From: Alviniconcha marisindica | Taxonomy: Eukaryota; Mollusca; Gastropoda; Provannidae | NCBI GenBank assembly: GCA_018857735.1 | Contig: JABMCL010000374.1 | Coordinates: 302,501 to 366,500, forward strand | DNA length: 64,000 bases | Direction: 5' to 3' | In this document: piece after piece, positions 37,525 to 49,500 of the stretch | How positions within the stretch are numbered: position 1 is the first letter of the stretch | Layout: every line of letters starts with the position of its first letter | Position numbers and translations under genes: made by a program | The notes under the pieces: model-generated | Told to the model about the DNA's origin: nothing | What the model saw: the letters and a program-made list of their open reading frames with translations, nothing else | Database searches by the model: none

Positions 37525-40500
37525 GTGAAAACAGAGATATCTAACGGTCCTAATCATCCCTCACCCATTTTGTTGTGTGCGTCCTGCCCAGCGGTGGAAC
37601 TCTGGAAAGCTGCCAGAGCCAAGACTTTCCGCTTGTGGTTGCACAACTTGGTCAGGTCACCGGAGCATGTTACATCCTCCATGCTCCACACTCGGCCCTC
37701 CACTGTTGGGTCAAAGTTGAAAGTTCGCTCCACAATGAGGGGGCACTCCAGGCCACACTTGCAGGTGTTGTTCTGTGAAAGGTAGGTACGGATCTCCTCA
37801 CAGGACACCAGGCATATATTGCTGGGGCTGCAACACAAAGGGCACGTCCATATGGCTGCACCAGGCATATACTGCTGGGGCTGCAACACAAAGGGCATGT
37901 CCATATGGCTGCAGCAGGCATATACTGCTTGGGCTGCAACACAAAGGGCACACACAGAGTTCAGCAGCTGCGTGAAAGTCAAGGTGGCCATCCTGGGCTT
38001 TCCGTCCTAATCAGCATTATGGTTTCCGTAGACGTAAAGCAACACTGAACCATGCTTAGGCATTGGTCACAGTTTGTCCCTATATGTCATCTGACATCCG
38101 AGGACATGAAGCTCTACATCATCATCAATGGGCACATCCATATGGCTGCACCAGGCATATATTGCTGGCGCTGCAACAAAAAGGGAACGTCCATATGGCT
38201 GCAGCTGGCCCCATCACTTGAAGGAATTTGCCTTCTTAAGCTTTGCTTCATTCATTTATTTATTTTAGCGCTGGTTGAGAACCTCAAGATGAGCCCTAAG
38301 CGTTTCACAATGGCAGCTATAGTACTGTTCTATGCATCTGTGTTCTGGTCGAATGTGACTCAATAAGTGACTGTAGCAATACACAGCATGATCTGAATAT
38401 CCACTGAAGTGGTTACACCACTGTTTGGCTGTTAATGTTACAAGGCTGGTGCCACATGAAACCGCTGCCGTCTCGGTGCATCATGTGTACATTGTACAAC
38501 CATGCACAAGTTTACAGTGTCACTTTCTCCGTACTCACATATATACGCCAGATGCACATGGGTTTGGCAGAATGACCGGGGTCTTTTACATGCTTGCTAC
38601 TGTGGTAACATGGGGTGGAACAGATACTGTAATAAGAGCCAGCACAGACAGTTGACCATGGAGAAGAAAATTCTCCCACCACTCCTGCCAGGACTTGGAT
38701 CCAAGGCCTTTCGACCACGAGTCCTGTCGCTCTACCATTGAGCCATCCCCATTCCCCCCAAAAGAACAGCCTTTTCCCAACAGGCAGCACAAATTTTTCT
38801 TAAATAATTTTTTTAATGTACATTGAGAACTTTGTTCTAAAATGCTCAGCTGATTTTACTTCGTTTCCAATCTTGATGCATTACGGAGTGCTAGTGGGAC
38901 TCTACTGCAGACAACATCATCAAGTGTCACGGCTGGCCTCACACTGCAGACAACATCATCAAGTGTCACAGCTGGCCTCAGACTGCAGCAGCTTCCCATG
39001 GCTTCCTTCAGCTCAGCTTATTCCTCCGGCCACGCAAGCACAGACCTGTGGCGTGTGCCCAATATCTGAGGTGGTGCCTAATGCACCACAGGCGAGCCAG
39101 AGCACTGGTCACTATTGTGTGCGGCCAGTCCAGTGATCCCTCACTATCACAACTAAGTTTACACTGAACCACAGCACTGGTCACTATTGTGTGCGGCCAG
39201 TCCAGTGATCCCTCACTATCACAACTAAGTTTACACTGAGCCAGAGCACTTGTCATTATTGTGTGCGGCCAGTCCAGTGACCCCTCACTATCACAACTAA
39301 GTTTACACTGAACCACAGCACTGGTCACTATTGTTTGAGGCCAGTCCAGTGATCCATCACTATCACAACTAAGTTTACACTGAACCACAGCACTGGTCAC
39401 TATTGTTTGAGGCCAGTCCAGTGATCCATCACTATCACAACTACGTTTACACTGAACCACAGCACTGGTCACTATTGTGTGAGGCCAGTCCAGTGATCCA
39501 TCACTATCACAACTAAGTTTACACTGAACCACAGCACTGGTCACTATTGTGTGCGGCCAGTCCAGTGACCCCTCACTATCACATCACAACTAAGTTTACA
39601 CTGAGCCAGAGTACTTGTCATTATTGTGTGCGGCCAGTCCAGTGATCCCTCACTATCACAACTAACTTTACAAACTTCATATACAATCAAAGGAGCATTT
39701 AAACCAAAATCTTTGGCTCTCTGTTTTTATTTTGATCCCTTCCCCCTCTTGGATGAAACTTGCTTTGAGAAGGCTTCTTCCTGTAAACAATATCCAACAA
39801 AACAACAGTAGTGCTTTCGCCAAGGCAGGAAAAGCATTAATTGTCTCCCTTAAATAATGGTTCAAGTTACTGGATGCATTTTGCTTGTAATCATGTCCAT
39901 GTGTAACCACCACATTGTGAATGTGATGGACAAGGTCTGATCTCGCAGTCAAATGACTGTCCATGTGTAACCATCACACTGTGAATGTGATGGACAAGGT
40001 CTGATCTCGCAGTCAAATGACTGTCCATGTGTAACCATCACACTGTGAATGTGATGGACAAGGTCTGATCTCGCAGTCAAATGACTGTCCATGTGTAACC
40101 ATCACTGTGAATGTGATGGACAAGGTCTGATCTCGCAGTCAAATGACTGTCCACGTGTAACCACCACATTGTGAATGTGATGGACAAGGTCTGACCTCGC
40201 AGTCAAATGACTGTCCGTGTGTAACCATTACTGTGAATGTGATGGACAAGGTCTGATCTCGCAGTCAAATGACTGTCCATGTGTAAATCACATTGTGAAT
40301 GTGATGGACAAGGTCTGATCTCGCAGTCAAATGACTGTCCATGTGTAACCATCACATTGTGAATGTGATGGACAAGGTCTGATCTCGCAGTCAAATGACT
40401 GTCCATGTGTAACCACCACATTGTGAATGTGATGGACAAGGTCTGATCTCGCAGTCAAATGACTGTCCATGTGTAACCATCACACTGTGAATGTGACGGA

Positions 40501-43500
40501 CAGTCTGACTCAGCACTCAAATGACTGAATTTTCCTCACGTGAGAGCAGTTCACTTCTCTGCTCATCGGTGAATGTGCGCCGCTATGTGATTTGAAGGGT
40601 CTGTTTGAAACTAACCAGTCTTTTGCCATAGGCTTTAACCAGAGAGGTAAATCTGGCTCAGAGACAAAGTTTTGCTGTTTTATCAGAGACAAAGTTTTGC
40701 GGGGGTTTTCAAACTGGCTAAAATGTTCTTAAAATCCAGAATGACTGACAGTCTGGACCCCAGTGTTCAGGTTTTTATGGAGGAAAGAAACATCAATTAT
40801 CTCCTTTATAAATAACGTACCAAAGTAAACAAAAGCCAGCATCCCATGAGGCAGACTGTGACTAGTCAAAAGGGAGCATCTCACCTGAAGTACACCACGG
40901 TCCCATTCTCCACCACACGGCGCCAGCTGTAGGGAACGCGCACCGTGCCCCCGCTCTCCATCTTCCCACAATCCCCCGACATGCTCTCGTGCGTCGATGT
41001 GGATGCTGCGGTGGACGGCGTCGAAGGAGACATGGAGCCCCGCCCCGACTCCTCCTTTCCATCTACGTCCCAGGAGGGACTCCCATCTGGGGAGGACTGC
41101 AGCTTGTCTTCCCACGACGACGCGCTGACTTGGGGCAGCACGCTGATGGTGGTGGTGAGCGGGAGGCTGGTGTGAACGGTGGTTGCCGTGGTGGCAGCCA
41201 GGCTGCAGGCGGAAGTCGTCACGGTCACCGTGGTGGTGGTCAGGGCGAGCTGGATGCTGCTTGCTGCCACCCCCTCCGCAGGAATTTCCCTGCCGGTCGG
41301 CACGGCGATGCTGATCTGCGACACGGGAGCTGCCGCACTCCTACTGACTGCGGTGGACGCCGTCAAAGAGCTCTGCGAGGCAGGCGTGTTGGCGACGCTG
41401 ACCCCAAACACCGGCCCCACCACCCCCTTCCCCATGGGGGGATGCACACTCTTCAAGTCGCCCCCCACGTTAAGAGCTGCGGCAGCCGCTGATGGAATGG
41501 TCTGCGTCATGATCAGCTGGCCCCGGGGGGACATCACCACCTGGCTCCCAACTCCGCCTCCCATCATGCCCCCCACAGCCGCCGAGACGTGCACCGGCCG
41601 CACGCCTGACAAGTTAATGCCTGCTGGGTTCGGTGATAACGTGTTCTGCACAAAGGAAAGTGTCAGGATCATAAAGCGTGCTGGAGAACACCGATAGGAA
41701 TGTTGCAAAGTGTCAGGATCATAAAGCGTGCTGGAGAACACCGATAGGAATGTTGCAAAGTGTCAGGATCATAAAGCGTGCTGGAGAACACCGATAGGAA
41801 TGTTGCAAAGTGTCAGGATCATAAAGCGTGCTGGAGAACACCGATAGGAATGCTGGAAAGTGTCAGGATCATAAAGCGTGCTGGAGAACACCGATAGGAA
41901 TGCTGGAAAGTGTCAGGATCATAAAGCGTGCTGGAGAACACCGATATGAATGCTGGAAAGTGTCAGGATCATAAAGCGTGCTGGAGAACACCGATAGGAA
42001 TGCTGGAAAGTGTCAGGATCATAAAGCGTGCTGGAGAACACCGACAGGAATGCTGGAAAGTGTCAGGATCATAAAGCGTGCTGCAGAACACCGACAGGAA
42101 TGCTGGAAAGTGTCAGGATCATAAAGCGTGCTGGAAAACACCGACAGGAATGCTGGAAAGTGTCAGGACCATAAAGCATGCTGGAAAACACAACACTGAT
42201 AGGAATGCTTTGAAGGCAGCACCACTGACTAATCACAATCAGGTCTGCTGATGAAGTAACATCTGTGCAGCATTTTATAGTTCCTTTCATATTTCACTGG
42301 CAGGACCCATTTGCAAAGGTACGATGTTCCATATGAAATTAAGTTATAACACACACCAGGATCAGACAGTTCTGAAAGACGGAAGCTAGTTTTTGAAATA
42401 CTGTGTTCTGCCAAAAACCTAAGTCCTGTGGAAACTGCATACCCTGCATACAATCAGAACAGAAAAGAGCCCTAAGCCACCGTAGATTCATGGTGACACT
42501 TGCGCAATAGCAATGCCACAAACCAACCGGCAGTAAACTGAATTTTCTATTCCCACTGTCCCCATGCTACCAACCGCTAGACCCCAAGAAACACACAACT
42601 TGCCCGTGTGATTTGAAACCTTAAGGCCTATCTGCACCCCACACATTCAAACCTCCACCCTAAACCTGTGACAATGTCTCTTATCTATCGCAACCTGTAA
42701 TGCACAGTCAAAATGATGGCATTTTGATAACGATGTCATAGAATGCTGACTTATCAATCATATATATTGTTCATTTATTAAATAGGCTGAACAGGCACCT
42801 TCACTGGCTAGTTTACCTGAAACGTGTGTCCTCCAGGTGACACCTGCAGCCCTCCTGGTGACACCTGCAAACCCCCTGGCGACACCTGTTGATACAGAAA
42901 ACAATTGTAGAAAGCAATGTATTTTCACTCTAGTCTTTTAGTTTTAACACGAGGGAATGAATTTCTGAAAAATGTGGCATGCTGGCATGTTTTCAGTACT
43001 GTGTAATCCTAGCAAATTTTGATCACATACCTTTTCTTCTTTTCTTTCCATTTTTTTCTGTCTTAAAAACAAAGTTGTTACAAATATTTTGCTGCAAAGT
43101 ACAATGAAGGCAGCTTTGTAGCAAATACCTGCTAATCAGCTGAAAATTCCTTAGCCCAAATTTTAGAGACAAAAAACAAAACAAACAAAAACACTCTTCC
43201 AAAGTCATCTGATCGTAAACCAAATTGTCACCCAAAAAAGCTCAAAATTAAGAAAGAGACAAAATAAATAAAACTACGGTACAAAAATGAGCATCCGTAG
43301 AGCTCCAAAGACAAAAGTGAGCATCAGTGGAGCTCCAAAGACAAAAGTGAGCATCAGTGGAGCTCCAAAAGACAAAAGTGAGCATCAGTGGAGCTCCAAA
43401 GACAAAAATGAGTCATGCACTCTACCATTTTCCTGCTGCTCCCACTAGGACTCGAACCAGTGACCTATCTAAAATGAGTCCTGCACTCTACCATTTTCTC

Positions 43501-46500
43501 ATTGCTCCTACTAGGACTCGAACCAGCAACCTATCTAAAATGAGTCCTGCACTCTACCATTTTCTCATTGCTCCTACTAGGACTCGAACCAGCGACCTTT
43601 CTAAAACAAGTCCTGTGCTCTACCATTTTCCTGCTGCTCCTAATAATAATAATAATAATAATGTACATTTATCAAGCTCTCATCAACGCCCTGAGCGCTC
43701 ACATGATACAAGGACTCAAACCAGCGACTTTTCTAAAACGAATCCTGTGCTCTACCATTTTCCGGCTGCTCCTACTAGGACTCAAACCAGCCACTTTTCT
43801 AAAATGAGTCCTGCACTCTACCATTTTCCCATTGCTCCTACTAGGACTCAAACCAGCAACCTTTCTAAAATAAGTCCTGCACTCTACCATTTTCCTTTTG
43901 ATCCTACTAGGTTTGAACCAGCAACCTTTCTAAAATGAGTCCTGCACTCTACCATTTTCCTGCTGCTCCTACTAGGACTGGAACCAGGGACCTTTGTCAA
44001 ACGAGTCCTGCACTCTACCACTGAACCATTCCCTTTACCTGCAGGCCCGCGGGGCTCCCCTGCAGCACCTGCACACTGTGGAAGTTGGCCACGCTCTGTG
44101 GCTGCTGCTGAACTGCGGGCGGCTGGGGCGCAGTGTGAATGAAGGTGGTCATGGCCGTCTGCTGCTTTTGCTGTTGGAAGTGTGACCACAGGTGTCCGAA
44201 GCTGGGTAGGCTGTTGGTGCTGGCCATGCTGGTGTTGTTGATGGTGTTGGTGTTGATGCTGGTGTTGATGTTGTTGTGGATGTTGGTGCTGATGGCCTGG
44301 GGCAGGCTCATCCAGCCAGTGAAGTTCTTGTATCCTGCTGCCGCTGTTGTCGCGGTGGTGGAGGCCACTTTCTGCGTCACCTTGCGAGTGAGAAAAATAA
44401 TGTTGACTAGACCAGTGACAATGTAAACTAGTACGAAACGTATCATTAATAACAACACAATACTGAATTAAACTACATTTCATTAGTACAGTGTAACTAT
44501 AAGAACATTATTTAGGTGTTGAGAAGGATACAGTGAACATTTCTCACTCATTTGCGGAAGAAAATTGTGGAACCATTTCCTTTATAACACTTTTCCAGGG
44601 GCTGCAAATACGCAGAAAAAACATACCTTAATGCAAAACAAGCACAGAAGAAAGTCATGTGAAAACCTGCATGGGAAAGATCACTTCTGCATTAAGCTTT
44701 GGTCAATGAAGACGTGCTGGTGCTCACTCCACTTGGTTTTTGTCCTGGCATTATTTCATGTTAGTTCCTGTTCTGGTGTTATGTGTTAGTTTCTGTTCTG
44801 GTGTTATTACATGTTAGTTTCTGTTCTGGTGTTATTGTAACATGTGTCATTTCATGTACCTTACATTGTCCAAAGTGATGCTGAGTGAGTTCTGTGGTCA
44901 ACTAGTTCTGTTGGTGATACATCGTGACCACTGAGGTGACAGAAACGTCTATCAATTATGACCTGTGATGCTTCTTTGCTTTGTTCCCCTTTAAGATATT
45001 CTGCTTTAAGACAAAGTGATTCAGAAAATGGACTGTCCCCTTCAGGTCATCTGGAAGTGGAAGCAATTTCTGTCAGTCATCTGGATTGCACCAGCTACCA
45101 TAATTTCCAAACTATAGTATAAAGCACTTCTGGATTAGAATGTGCACCCACTGAAATTTAGCTGAAAAGTAAAAAAAAAAAAAGGCAGATAAGATGCTCC
45201 AAAATGTATTATTATAAGGCGCAATTTGGGCAGTCATACTCATAGCCAACAAGCGAAACCTCATGGACACATGTGCCAAACACAAAGGAAAGTGTCAGAA
45301 CAGAAAGAAGCAATGTTCAGCAAATTTGCTGTTCACACAAAGTTTAAATCGATCTGAACATCATATGTGGCCTCATTAGCCGCAGACCATAATTGGCTAA
45401 CCTAATTTTCATTTGCTGTGGGGAGTCCTACAGCAGATGAAAATTAGGTTAAAATTGAGGTTGCCACCATTTTCTCTCACTTGCATTCAGTGTCAATGTG
45501 TGTTTTGATTTTGGTTTTGTAATCTTCCATCTGTGACTGTGAGTAAATGCTGCTAAGTGCTACATGCTGACACTGTGACAGTATGACTCGGCCTACAGGG
45601 TTATTCGGAATCCCATTTTTGAGACCCTGTCCGCCGTTGATTGCCTGAAAAAACTCACTGGTCTGTTGGCCAAGGTATGCAAGTTACATTTCAATCTGAT
45701 ACAGAGACAAATTCAGGTTCAAAATTATCACTGCCATTCCTCAGAAAAAAAACATGTGTGCCGAATTTAATTCATGGATAAGGTGCTACCAGGGGTCAAA
45801 TTTGAGGAAAATGTATCACCTTATCGTTTGAAAAGTAGGGTGCTCTGTCTGAATGGAATGAGCGATACTCACCATATTAGGGCTGAGGTTGCCATACACA
45901 TCCACCACGGCCTGCTGGGAACACAGCTGGTCCTGCCCCATGGACAGCCCTGCCGTACCCATGGGAAAAATGGCCGGTCTCCCTACCACAGCCTGGCCTT
46001 GCACCATGCTCACGGTGCCAACCTGCTGCTGCTGCTGTTGCTGCTGTAGTTGCTGTTGCTGCTGCAGATGCTGCTGTTGTAGCTGTTGTTGTTGTAGCTG
46101 CTGCTGTTGCAGCTGCTGCTGTTGTAGCTGTTGTTGCTGATGCTGCAGCTGCTGCTGATGCTGCAGCTGCTGCTGGTGTTGCAAGGGGTGCTGCTGGGGG
46201 CTGTAGAGGATGTTTTTACCGGCCATCGTCGCCATGGCTGGCAGCTGAGTGGCCTGCACTGGAACCGACGCCAGTTTTGCTGACAGCTGCTGCTGCAGGT
46301 CCCCCGCTCCATGAATGGTGTACGGATACAGGTTTCCCGCAACATTCTGAGCATTTGCCTGCTGGTTTCCGGCTGTTGCTGTGGCCACGCCCAAGTTAAA
46401 ACCATACTGCTGACTGCTGTCATAGTTCATGTTTAACCCGCGGGGCTCTGCTGGGCTCAGCCCCCTTGGGTGTGTTTGTTTCTTATAACACTAACATTTT

Positions 46501-49500
46501 TACCACGTCTACATTGCACAGCACTGCCTCAATCTCATCACCCACATTGCCAGTACTGAATTAAATCAGTCTTGCCGTTACCGCCAATCACTGCTGATGT
46601 GTGAACGCTACTGTCAAATGGGGAGAAAAACACCTGGACACACTCTGATGTTGTTACTGACCCTGCTGTACGCACTCTGAAAAGACATTCTTAAATTTAA
46701 ATCAGCTGAAGATGATGATCACAGAATAAGTGAATACTTCTTGAGAGAAAACTGTTCAACAACCCTGTCCAACAACACCACACAAACTGCCAATGCCCAC
46801 TGTCAGTGTCCCTGGAACATGTGACTGTGACTTGCTACAGAAAGAAAGAAAGAAAGACTGTCCAAAGAGCAGGATACCTATCTCCCAGTCACACTACATT
46901 TTCAGTTCTCTTGGGGTTACTGCATGTAGCTGCCGGCCCCCTCCTCTCCACCACACTGCACGCACAAAAAGAGGACACAAAAATCATGCAGGTCTCAACT
47001 CGTTAATTTTTGAGAATTGCAATCTGCATCACAAACGCTATAACGAAAGTAAAGCTACTTAACTCTAAACCTCAATACACCAATCTATAAGCATTTCTGT
47101 AACCAGCAATATTCAAATCCAAAAGCTAGTTTGTATTGCTTACGGTACAATGGTAGTTGGTACACAAGCTTTTGTAAATGTTTCCCCGAACCGTTAAACC
47201 ACCAGCGGCAGATGATAAAGGACTACAACAATGGTTGGATGACAGATTTTACTGGGCACAGGCATGAAGACGATACTGACACCGGAAAGTCTGGCGTCTC
47301 AGCACGACCTTTGTTTCGCAGTCCTTGTTGTGCCAGGGTGGAGACTTGGAGTTGGAGAGGGGAACAGAATAAAATATTGAAAAACAGGAAGAAGCAGTTA
47401 ATATCTAAGGAGGCAGTCAGAAATTCCTTGGGACATTTTAAACGCCCTTTTGGGTCACAAATTATATCATGAAAATCAATCAAATGGGCTCATATGGAGC
47501 AAACAAAGCCAAAATTGGCAACAAAACTGTGTTTGACTACAGTCTGTAAAGGGTGGATTATCAGCACATGACTGGTTGTTTGGCTTACATCAGCACTGAG
47601 GAACATGCACATGGTTACTAAGAAACTAGATCCGGATCAAATATCAGTGGTGCATACACATATTGAAACACACATCCTGGATCCATAAAACTCATTTTTT
47701 CAGTTTTGTTGCAAATTTTGGCTTCATTCCCCTCTGTTGTGGGAGGGGGAGTTGGGATGCAGGGGGGCACAATACCCAGGCACATTATAATACATACCTG
47801 TCAACCCATACAGTTTACTAGTATAAAATATTTTAAAAAATCATTATTTTGGGGGATATGGCCATATTGGAAAATGGATACAAGAAAACATAATTTTCAT
47901 GAGATTTTGTTGTTGTTTTAAACTGAGCAAAAAGATTGAAAAACTGTCGAATGAGCAGCCAACACATGCCATCGCCAAATGCACACTGACTGGCCTAGTG
48001 CAATAGGCTATGAAATATTGCTGGAAGTGAGAATTGAAGTAGCACATGTGTATTTCGCACAACATTGCTTCTTCCTTCCACTGCCACATGTGCCAGTTGG
48101 AATTAAAAATGCCACTGCCACCAGCGAAGAAAACAAAAGACCCCGGCCTGCATAAGGGAAATACAGGTTCACAAACTCTGGACTAAGGTTTACTCCCAAA
48201 ATGGGTTGACAGCTATGATAATATTAGGCCTAGCTAATGTTGACTGCACCGGCTGACTGGGGGTTGGTACTGGATTTTTTTAAATCTTTTTATTGCCAAC
48301 ACTGTACCACATACTGATAGTCTCAACAGTCTAGTGGAGGCTCTGCTTTCTGCTGGCTGTCGCAGGTTATTGTTAGACTGCTGCCCACACCTATTTCTGC
48401 TGGCTGTCACAGGTTATTGTTAGACTGCTGCCCACACCTATTTCTGCTGGCTGTCACAGGTTATTGTTAGACTGCTGCCCACACCTATTTCTGCTGGCTG
48501 TCACAGCTTATTGTTAGACTGCTGCACACACCTATTTCTGCTGGCTGTCACAGCTTATTGTTAGACTGCTGCCCACACCTCTTTGTTGTCAGTGTGTGTG
48601 TGTGTGTGTGTGCGCGCACATGTATGTGTTTTGTTTTGTTTTTTAACAGTGTTTAAATGCAGTCAGAGAAGTTGCTCCACATTACAGTTTACACTTTACA
48701 GATTATAATAGAAATCCTTACTACCTCAAAAGCACTGGTTAACAATCATGAACAACAGTGCAGAGACAGAGCACATTATCATCACAATGTATACCATTAT
48801 CATTTATATCAATAGTTTAATTAACTAATACTGAGTGATTGTTCACTCTGTTTTGACAATTTGATTTTGAGGATAATTTCATCTCAAAGGACTTTCTTTT
48901 TAAACAACAGGCTTCATACACAACTGACATGAAAGACAATAATCTGACAAATACAGCTGAATTAAACTTTAAAGTCTCAAAGTCAAATGTCTAGGACAAG
49001 TTATAACATATAACTGGCAGAAGCTGGTGTTAGACAGTTAGAGTAACTACTAACTTAGTGTTAACCATGGAACTAAAATCACTGATTTGATGAAAATCAG
49101 CTAAGACTGTGTAAGAGCAGGAGAAGCTACAGCTCAAACTGAAACTACAGAGCCACTACAGTACTATAGCCATACAAAAAATTCAAATAACTCAATATTA
49201 CCCTAATAAAACCAGCATCACTATATTTATCAATATCAGTCTTAGTCTTACACCTGTTACAGTTAGTAGTTACACCTTCATCTTCTCCACAAGTAGCTTG
49301 AGACTATACTCTTCATGTTGTTCTTTTATTATTACTTTCATTTTCAGAAGTAGTCCAAGTATTACACAATATATACAGTGTGATTTTCTTATCACAAACT
49401 GTTGGTGTTAAACTGCTCTCTTTAATCGCATTTGCTGGGAATCTTTAACATGATGCATACAACTATGCAATGAGAGTTGAGAGTGAGACATAATGAGAGA

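Noticed and set aside
43357..43938. A 193-codon plus-strand frame with TRTRTSDLSK-type repeats
   Set aside because: The antisense reading of the 66-bp SINE-head array, open because 66 is a multiple of three.
43412..44037. Functional tRNA genes
   Set aside because: A- and B-box-like words are present, but no unit shows a complete acceptor stem or cloverleaf by eye; a SINE-derived head is the better fit.
47793..48217. A serum-response-type CArG box (ggccatattggaaaa) in the MITE
   Set aside because: Only five A/T bases lie between CC and GG, one short of the consensus, and the element is a dispersed repeat.
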